IMG/VR virus record: IMGVR_UViG_3300017739_001700
Location: 1 to 35,298 of that record
Length of the DNA: 35,298 nucleotides
Strand: one strand, 5' to 3'
Source of the DNA: a virus
Shown here: piece after piece, positions 22,248 to 27,633 of the stretch
Layout: each line of letters starts with the position of its first letter
How positions within the stretch are numbered: position 1 is the stretch's first letter
The notes under the pieces: generated by a model
What the model was told of the DNA's origin: nothing
Databases searched by the model: none
The model's input: only the letters and a program-made list of their open reading frames with translations
Made by a program: the position numbers and the translations under genes

Positions 22248-24106
22248 AAAAACTCGTTATATCGCTTCTAAGAAGACCAGACAGAAAAGTGTCATACCAG
22301 AAGAATGAGCTGTCTGATTTCCAATATATAGAAGCTGTTGATGGTCAACAGGAACTCTTTAGAAATATAAATGCCAGAGAAGATTGGTTAGACCCATTTA
22401 AGAAAAGACCTTTGCAACAAAGCGAGGTCGCTTGTTTCTTATCACATATCAAGGCATGGAAAAAATGTATTGAGCTGAATAAGAATGTGATAGTCATGGA
22501 AGATGACGCTGTCATCAATGACAAGTGGGATGAAGATTATTTTAATTCTGTACTAGAACAACATGACTTTCTTTATCTGCAAAGAAATGAAAATGAGCCA
22601 AAGTTTGCAGACTCAATAGATGACAAACTAGAGATACCATTCTACCCATATAACATGACGGCCTATGCAATCACGCCAGAATTTTGTAAGTACTTACTTA
22701 CACAAGTAGATTATCAATCTTTCATTCCAGTAGATGAATTCATGCCAGAGATAATAAGATTAATTAAGGAAGATCAGATTTATCAATATAGTGTGGTGGC
22801 TCTTAAGAAAGACGCATGTAATCAAATATCCAGAGATATATCAGAAAGCGATATTGAAAACAGCAATCCATTTATTAACTACAAAGTGTATGCAGTGACT
22901 TGTGGTACTGATAGAAAGAAGTGCAACAGGCTTATGACAAGCGCAAGGTATTGTGGTATTGATGTTATAAACATTGGTAATAATGTTGATTGGAAAGGTA
23001 CTGACATGCAAGGTCTTGGTGGTGGTATGAAGATCAACCTTATGAAAGAGTTTCTTGAAGATAAATATGACGATGATGTTGTCTTGTTTACTGACGCCTA
23101 TGATGTTTTCTATAACGATAATCTTGAAACAATACACGAAAGATTTATACAAATGGGCCATGAAATTATATTCAGTGGCGAAATGGTTTGTTGGCCAAAG
23201 CCAGAACTCATGGATAACTTTCCAGAATCTCCAACAAGATTTAGATTTATAAACAGTGGTACTTATATTGGAAGAGTAAAAGAGCTGCGTAAGCTAATGA
23301 ATCATGAGCCTATAGAACATCATGAGGATGACCAACTTTATGTCCATCAAGCGTTCTTCTCTGGTTTATACGATATTGGTATTGACTACGAATGTTATAT
23401 ATTTCAGACCAACTTTGAAAAGATACAAATGCTAGAGAACAATCAACTCTGGAATGTAGAAACAAGCTGCTGTCCTTGTATCTATCATGGTAATGGTGGA
23501 GAAAGAGCAATAGAGTTTTTTGAAAAACTGTATGACAAACATTACCCAAAAGAGACGGCCATGTTTATACCTCACTACAATAAAGCAGAGTTTTTATCTA
23601 AGGATATGATGTTGGTAGATTTTATGACACAAGATCAATGCGAAAGAATGATTGAACTAGCAGATGAAAATGGTCAGTGGGGTTCACTAGATTATGACAA
23701 GTTTCCTGCGCAAGAAATAAGACTCAAAGAATTAGGACTATGGGACGAGCTAGACAAACACTGGAAGGAACAGATAGTGCCTATTACAGAAAGATATTGG
23801 AAACCTTTGCAAATGTATGGACTAAGGGATGGCTTTGTAATGCGATATGCTATGGATACACAAGTCAATCTCAATCTACACCATGACGCTAGTCTTGTGA
23901 CTGGCTCTGTAAAACTTAATGATGACTATAAAGGAGCAGAGCTTATATATCCAAGGCAAGGAGTAGACAATGTAGATGTCCCAGTAGGGAAGTGTATACT
24001 GTTTGCAGGGCAACTAACGCATGGCCATGAGTGCTTGAAACTCAAAGAGGGAATCAAGTACAGTTTGACAATATGGTCTTGCAGATATATTGGTGATACA
24101 ATTTAA
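22244..24106 (+). CDS. Three-domain collagen-type glycosyltransferase / lysyl hydroxylase (GT25 + PLOD-GT + PLOD-LH)
   Basis: The protein has 620 residues. Domain 1 (about 1-210) is a GT25 glycosyltransferase: LVISLLRRPDRK at the start, VACFLSHIKAWKKC, and VIVMEDDAV with E86-D87-D88. Domain 2 (about 215-435) matches the glycosyltransferase part of procollagen lysyl hydroxylases: YAVTCGTDRKKCNRLMTSA, GGGMKINLMKEF, LFTDAYDVFY with D284/D287 as the Mn-binding pair, FINSGTYIGRVKELRKLM, D362-D363-Q364, and YHGNGG with H415. Domain 3 (about 435-620) matches the lysyl hydroxylase 2OG-Fe(II) domain: NLNLHHDASL (H546, D548), YKGAELIYPR, AGQLTHGHECL (H593), then GIKYSL, where K605 replaces the usual Arg. 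Animals use GT25 (COLGALT) and PLOD enzymes to build Glc-Gal-hydroxylysine on collagen; mimivirus L230 is a known two-domain viral relative. ATG 22244 overlaps the methyltransferase stop. The giant collagen encoded upstream is the obvious substrate. Confidence 0.92.
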   Translation: MKKLVISLLRRPDRKVSYQKNELSDFQYIEAVDGQQELFRNINAREDWLDPFKKRPLQQSEVACFLSHIKAWKKCIELNKNVIVMEDDAVINDKWDEDYFNSVLEQHDFLYLQRNENEPKFADSIDDKLEIPFYPYNMTAYAITPEFCKYLLTQVDYQSFIPVDEFMPEIIRLIKEDQIYQYSVVALKKDACNQISRDISESDIENSNPFINYKVYAVTCGTDRKKCNRLMTSARYCGIDVINIGNNVDWKGTDMQGLGGGMKINLMKEFLEDKYDDDVVLFTDAYDVFYNDNLETIHERFIQMGHEIIFSGEMVCWPKPELMDNFPESPTRFRFINSGTYIGRVKELRKLMNHEPIEHHEDDQLYVHQAFFSGLYDIGIDYECYIFQTNFEKIQMLENNQLWNVETSCCPCIYHGNGGERAIEFFEKLYDKHYPKETAMFIPHYNKAEFLSKDMMLVDFMTQDQCERMIELADENGQWGSLDYDKFPAQEIRLKELGLWDELDKHWKEQIVPITERYWKPLQMYGLRDGFVMRYAMDTQVNLNLHHDASLVTGSVKLNDDYKGAELIYPRQGVDNVDVPVGKCILFAGQLTHGHECLKLKEGIKYSLTIWSCRYIGDTI

Positions 24107-24107
24107 A

Positions 24108-24368
24108 ATGGAAGATATTAAATATATTCTACAGAAGCCAGATGGCTCTCAGTCTGAGTATGATGTTAAGAAGTTTAGTGACAGTGGAAAAGAAACTTTT
24201 GTACTGTTAGGTGAAGTCAGAGAGCTACATCAAAAACTAAGCAGATATAACTCAATACTTGTCAAGGCTGAAACAAAGATGATTGACGAACTCCAGAGTG
24301 AGTGCGTAGAAGATAATCTTTTAGAGAGCAAAGATGGCAATAAAAGAAAGCGCAAAAAACAAACTTGA
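24108..24368 (+). CDS. Small coiled-coil protein, 86 residues
   Basis: The protein is not recognised. It begins at ATG 24108, two bases after the preceding stop; an in-frame upstream ATG at 24090 would overlap that gene. Residues 1-35 look like a beta segment (MEDIKYILQKPDGSQSEYDV). Residues 35-75 are helical and coiled-coil-like (LLGEVRELHQKLSRYNSILV). The C-terminus is strongly basic (GNKRKRKKQT). It overlaps the next small membrane protein by 35 bases. It may be an assembly helper or a lysis-related partner of that protein; context alone suggests this. Confidence 0.6.
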   Translation: MEDIKYILQKPDGSQSEYDVKKFSDSGKETFVLLGEVRELHQKLSRYNSILVKAETKMIDELQSECVEDNLLESKDGNKRKRKKQT

Positions 24369-24519
24369 ACAACACGAAGAGATTTGTGCGCTGCGTTTCA
24401 AGCAGATAGAAGATAGGCTTGAGTCTGGTTCTCAAAGATTTGTTCGTATGGAACAAATGATTTGGGGACTCTACATTCTAATCATTGGCTCTCAAATTAT
24501 AGGAGCTGTAATGTTATGA
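24334..24519 (+). CDS. Small C-tail membrane protein, XhlA/holin-like
   Basis: This 61-residue protein has a polar, helical N-terminal 40 residues (EQHEEICALRFKQIEDRLES) and one C-terminal membrane segment (MIWGLYILIIGSQIIGAVML). This topology resembles XhlA-type phage haemolysin/holin accessory proteins, which pair an amphipathic helix with a single transmembrane anchor. It starts at ATG 24334 inside the previous gene and overlaps the connector gene by ATGA. A lysis or membrane role is plausible. No endolysin is adjacent, so the function is uncertain. Confidence 0.6.
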   Translation: MAIKESAKNKLEQHEEICALRFKQIEDRLESGSQRFVRMEQMIWGLYILIIGSQIIGAVML

Positions 24520-25178
24520 GTGGAATACAAGTTAAGACCGAACCTACGCAAGAGCCAGTGACACTTCAAGAGGTCAAAGACTATTTAAGAGTAGAAGATA
24601 ATACTGACGAGAGAGTCATAAGGCCATTCATAGAAACAGCTAGAAGAATAGCAGAAGAATACTTAGGAAGAACTTTAGTATCAACAACTTACACACAATT
24701 CCTAGATTCATTCAACGAATTAGAAGACCCTCTATGGGAAGGTATAAAGACTGGACCATATCTAAACTTTTATAAAAACTATATTGTCTTAGCAGAAGCA
24801 CCAGTGACCAGTGTGACGCATGTAAAGACCTTTAATGATTCAGATGAAGCAACTACTATGGCTGCTTCAAAGTATTACTTAGACAGCGCTAGAGAGCCTT
24901 CTAGGATAGTTTTAAGAACTGGCGAGACTTTTCCTACTGCTTTGCGTGTAGCTAACGCTATAGAGATTGAGTTTGTTGCAGGATACAGCTCTATATATTC
25001 AATACCAGAGCCAATCAGAATGGGTATCCTACAGCACATAGCACACTTGTATGAACATAGAGGAGACATGGGAAACTACTTAGAAGCAAGAATAATACCA
25101 CCGATGATAAAGGCTTTGTATGCGCCATATATTATTCATAAGGGTTTAGGTTCTAGTAGTCTCATGGCAATAGGATAG
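24516..25178 (+). CDS. Head-tail connector (HK97 gp6-like / phiE125 gp8 type)
   Basis: This 220-residue protein has the N-terminal signature of gp6-like connectors: EPVTLQEVKDYLRVEDNTDE, then IRPFIETARRIAEEYLGRTL. A beta-rich middle (APVTSVTHVKTF; YYLDSAREPSRIVL) and a helical C-terminus with IRMGILQHIAHLYEHRGD follow. Such proteins form the ring beneath the portal. ATG 24516 overlaps the preceding stop (ATGA); the reading frame extends upstream without a better start. It opens the connector-tail cluster, whose order matches that of gene transfer agents and HK97-like phages. Confidence 0.87.
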   Translation: MSGIQVKTEPTQEPVTLQEVKDYLRVEDNTDERVIRPFIETARRIAEEYLGRTLVSTTYTQFLDSFNELEDPLWEGIKTGPYLNFYKNYIVLAEAPVTSVTHVKTFNDSDEATTMAASKYYLDSAREPSRIVLRTGETFPTALRVANAIEIEFVAGYSSIYSIPEPIRMGILQHIAHLYEHRGDMGNYLEARIIPPMIKALYAPYIIHKGLGSSSLMAIG

Positions 25179-25522
25179 TGGCAGGAAAATTAGATAAAAC
25201 TTCTATCGGTAGACTCAGATATAGATGTGACTTAAAGTCACCAACAGACACCTCTGACGGAGCAGGTGGACGCACACAAGCCTACAGTACTATCGCTCAA
25301 ATATATGCAGACATAAGGCCAACAGGTGGCGATGAAGCATATAGACAAGGCAGAGTACAGACAAAGATCACTCATAAAATTCACATGCGCTACAGAGCAG
25401 ATATGAGCGCTGATTACATTATTGTTTATGAAAACAGAACTTTCCAGATACAAAATATTAGGAACATTGACGAAAGAGATAGATTCTTTGAGATCACTGC
25501 TACAGAAGGAGTAGCACATTGA
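25178..25522 (+). CDS. Head-tail adaptor (SPP1 gp16 / Phage_H_T_join family)
   Basis: This 114-residue, beta-rich protein starts at GTG 25178, overlapping the previous TAG by one base. The family pattern is visible: IGRLRYRCDLKSPTDTSDGA followed by GGRTQAYSTIAQIYADIRPT. Next come the invariant-like GGDEAYRQGR, THKIHMRYRADMSADYIIVY and FQIQNIRNIDERDRFFEI. It acts as the stopper or adaptor ring between the portal complex and the tail. It overlaps its downstream neighbour by 4 bases. Confidence 0.88.
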   Translation: MAGKLDKTSIGRLRYRCDLKSPTDTSDGAGGRTQAYSTIAQIYADIRPTGGDEAYRQGRVQTKITHKIHMRYRADMSADYIIVYENRTFQIQNIRNIDERDRFFEITATEGVAH

Positions 25523-25959
25523 GCAATCTTATTAATATAAAAGGCTTGAAAGCAGCCATAAAAAACAATGAGAAGCGTGGTAAAGACGCTGCAAAAGAAT
25601 TAAAAATATCTATGGTTAGAGCGACAAGTGTTGTAGAAGCACATGTCAAAAAATCTATAAAGCAAAAAGGTGGTGGTAGAAGATACCCAAGAAAAGGACA
25701 GCCACCACATTTCGCTTCTGCTGCAGGAAGACCACCTGCTACTGATACTGGCAACCTTGGTAATAATATTTCAACCTCAGTAAAAGGTAGAGCTGACGGA
25801 GCTGTCATTGGTCAGATTATTGCTGCTACAGACTACGCTATACACTTAGAATTTGGTACAAGTCAGATGGCTGCAAGACCATTTATGACACCTGCTTTGA
25901 GACAAAATAGAAGAAAAATAAATGCTATATTCAAAGAGCATGGAGTTATTAAGAAATGA
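25519..25959 (+). CDS. Tail completion / neck protein, HK97 gp10 family
   Basis: This 146-residue basic protein starts with TTG 25519 in a TTGA overlap with the preceding gene. The gp10-type features are an amphipathic N-terminal helix with VEAHVKKSIKQKGGGRRYPR, then PATDTGNLGNNISTSV, followed by the family-defining YAIHLEFGTSQMAARPFMTP. It joins tail to head or caps the tail tube. Coupling to DUF3168-like and tube genes downstream supports the call. Use of a non-ATG start in a compact overlap is unremarkable in this cluster, since the gene before starts with GTG. Confidence 0.87.
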   Translation: MSNLINIKGLKAAIKNNEKRGKDAAKELKISMVRATSVVEAHVKKSIKQKGGGRRYPRKGQPPHFASAAGRPPATDTGNLGNNISTSVKGRADGAVIGQIIAATDYAIHLEFGTSQMAARPFMTPALRQNRRKINAIFKEHGVIKK

Positions 25960-26363
25960 GCATAGGACAATTTCAATTACAACAGACAATATTCACTACC
26001 TTAAATAGTGATAATACTTTGACGAGTACACTTGGAGCAGGAGTGCATGATGATGTTCCTTCTAGTGTTGCATATCCTTTTGTAAGTATTGGTGAAGAAG
26101 CTGTAGTAGAGTATGGTGAGAAGAGCAGCGATGGTGGCGAACATACCCTAAATATTCATGTCTGGTCTCAATACAAAGGAAGCAAAGAATGTAAGCAGAT
26201 TATGGACAGGATACATGATTTGTTGCATGATAGTAGTCTAAGTGTATCTGGATTTAATCTGATTAACTCACGATTTGAATTTAGTGATATACTGAGAGAC
26301 CCAGATGGTGTCACTAGACATGGAGTCATGCGATTCCGAGTAATAACTTTAGGAACTAATTAA
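25956..26363 (+). CDS. Tail terminator / completion protein (DUF3168-like)
   Basis: This 135-residue protein matches the DUF3168 pattern found in gene transfer agents and many siphoviruses: FQLQQTIFTTLNSDNTLTS, GVHDDVPSSVAYPFVSIGE, GGEHTLNIHVWSQYKGSKEC, IMDRIHDLLHD, and the FSDILRDPDGVTRHGVMRF end. Proteins of this type hexamerise at the head-proximal end of the tail tube and stop its growth. ATG 25956 overlaps the previous stop. The tube gene follows after 25 bases with its own AGGAGAAAG site. Confidence 0.87.
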   Translation: MSIGQFQLQQTIFTTLNSDNTLTSTLGAGVHDDVPSSVAYPFVSIGEEAVVEYGEKSSDGGEHTLNIHVWSQYKGSKECKQIMDRIHDLLHDSSLSVSGFNLINSRFEFSDILRDPDGVTRHGVMRFRVITLGTN

Positions 26364-26388
26364 GTTTACTAATAAATAGGAGAAAGAA

Positions 26389-26832
26389 ATGGCAGCACAA
26401 AAAGGTCTTGACATGTTGTTAAAGATAAACACCTCTGGCTCAACTTATGCGACAGTGGGTGGACTTCGTTCAACATCAATAACTTTGAATGATGAATCTG
26501 TTGATATAACTACTAAAGATAGCAAGGGGACTCGTTCCTTACTAGCAGGTGGTGGTATGAATAGTGTAAGTATTTCTGCAAGTGGTGTATTCACTGACGC
26601 TTCAACAGAAGAAACTGTAAGAGCAGCTTACTTTGCTCAACAAAATACTTCTGACGGCTCGTCTGCTCAGACTCCTGCATTTAAGAATTTTCAGTTTTTG
26701 ATACCAGACTTTGGTACATTGACTGGCTCTTTCCAGATTACAAGTTTGGAATATGCAGGTGAGTACAATGGTGAAGTCACATACTCATTCAGTTTTGAAT
26801 CAGCAGGATATATTACTTACGCAGCAGTTTAA
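26389..26832 (+). CDS. Major tail tube protein
   Basis: This 147-residue protein belongs to the TP901-1 / gene transfer agent tail tube type. It opens with MAAQKGLDMLLKI and contains TVGGLRSTSITLNDESVDIT. Next are the hallmark-like KDSKGTRSLLAGGGMNSVSI and a C-terminal strand pair, TGSFQITSLEYAGEYNGEVT followed by YSFSFESAG. Stacked hexamers form the DNA conduit of a long non-contractile tail. No sheath gene is present nearby, consistent with a siphovirus. It has a strong ribosome site (TAGGAGAAAGAAATG). Confidence 0.92.
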   Translation: MAAQKGLDMLLKINTSGSTYATVGGLRSTSITLNDESVDITTKDSKGTRSLLAGGGMNSVSISASGVFTDASTEETVRAAYFAQQNTSDGSSAQTPAFKNFQFLIPDFGTLTGSFQITSLEYAGEYNGEVTYSFSFESAGYITYAAV

Positions 26833-26847
26833 TATTAGGAAAGGAAT

Positions 26848-27096
26848 ATGTGGAAAGCAGTAAAAGTTAAAGTCGGTAAGCAAACCATTGATGGTATGTT
26901 TGACGGAGAATGGCTTGACATGCCGAATCCAGATATTGAACTGGGCGAAAGTATTAGTGTAGATGGTAAGAGTCTTAGTATTCTTTCAAACACGCTAGAT
27001 ACTAGAGATAATATTTTAAAAATAAAACTTGCAGGTGCGAGTTCCGTTAAACAGGAGAAATCAGAAGATGGAAAACAAAGCGATAAACAAACATAA
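26848..27096 (+). CDS. Small tail-cluster protein, 82 residues
   Basis: The protein is not recognised by name. It lies between the tail tube and the tail assembly chaperone genes. It is a small beta protein in character (WKAVKVKVGKQTIDGMFDGE; GESISVDGKSLSILSN) with a hydrophilic Lys/Gln/Asp tail (KQEKSEDGKQSDKQT). ATG 26848 follows AGGAAAGGAAT. It overlaps the chaperone gene by 29 bases. It may be a minor tube-associated protein. Confidence 0.6.
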   Translation: MWKAVKVKVGKQTIDGMFDGEWLDMPNPDIELGESISVDGKSLSILSNTLDTRDNILKIKLAGASSVKQEKSEDGKQSDKQT

Positions 27097-27430
27097 AGGC
27101 GAAGTCTTAGTATCACTAGCAGGTAAAGAGTACAAAGCCAGACTTACTATTGACGCTATCATGCAGATAGAAGACGCAGTAGATATGGGTATTGTAAAAC
27201 TTGCTCAGAAAATGTCTGAGGGTGATCTTCGCATGGGCCACATGATACAGGTGTTGCTACCTGCGTTGCGTGGTGGTGGTAATGATTTACAACCTAAAGA
27301 TGTCATGGAGCTAGTTCAGCGACATGGCTTAGTTCAATCAATGGCCGTAGTAGCGAAAGTTCTTACTGAGGTCTTATCAACTGGCAATACAGAGGTAGCG
27401 ACAGAGGGAAAAAAGCAAGAAGAGGATTAA
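27068..27430 (+). CDS. Tail assembly chaperone, first frame (GTA gp10-like)
   Basis: This 120-residue protein resembles gene transfer agent gp10 and tail chaperone families: GEVLVSLAGKEYKARLTIDA, IMQIEDAVDMGIVKLAQKM, GHMIQVLLPALRGGGN and RHGLVQSMAVVAKVLTEVL. It sits just before the tape measure, where lambda G/GT-type chaperones lie. ATG 27068 was chosen because the in-frame extension upstream has no ribosome site and overlaps the preceding gene further. Near its 3' end is a textbook slippery heptamer (27409-27415) that would route some ribosomes into the next frame. Confidence 0.82.
   Translation: MENKAINKHKGEVLVSLAGKEYKARLTIDAIMQIEDAVDMGIVKLAQKMSEGDLRMGHMIQVLLPALRGGGNDLQPKDVMELVQRHGLVQSMAVVAKVLTEVLSTGNTEVATEGKKQEED
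27406..27415 (+). promoter_or_regulatory. Programmed -1 frameshift site in the tail chaperone genes
   Basis: Two overlapping in-phase slippery heptamers occur: G GGA AAA (27406-27412) and A AAA AAG (27409-27415). The second is the classical efficient bacterial site. A -1 slip resumes at GCA 27415 and reads on without a stop (ARRGLTNDSLPITRYFQ) into the small reading frame ending at 27633, giving a fused product of about 188 residues. Position between tube and tape-measure genes is where lambda-type tail chaperones frameshift. An AGAGG element about 12 bases upstream could act as a stimulatory internal Shine-Dalgarno. Confidence 0.8.
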
Positions 27431-27441
27431 CCAATGACTCC

Positions 27442-27633
27442 TTGCCTATCACACGATACTTTCAGATTTGGTGTGGCATGATAGGCCTTACTCCTCAATC
27501 ATTCTGGGAGTCTTCTCCAAAAGAGGTCTATATGGCTTTAGATGGTTTCATGGAATATAACGGCTCTGAACAAAAAGAGCAGCCTATGACAACTCAAAGA
27601 ATGAATGAACTTATGGAGTTATACCCAGACTAA
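27442..27633 (+). CDS. Tail assembly chaperone, second frame (made by -1 frameshift)
   Basis: This reading frame supplies the C-terminal part of the frameshifted chaperone. It has no good start of its own (only TTG 27442 without a ribosome site), but the frame is open from the slippery site at 27415. The sequence ITRYFQIWCGMIGLTPQSFW, then SPKEVYMALDGF and ending MNELMELYPD, matches the short second tail chaperone found before tape measures in gene transfer agents. The longer fusion would coat the tape measure protein while the tube assembles. The tape-measure ATG overlaps its stop by one base. Confidence 0.75.
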   Translation: MPITRYFQIWCGMIGLTPQSFWESSPKEVYMALDGFMEYNGSEQKEQPMTTQRMNELMELYPD

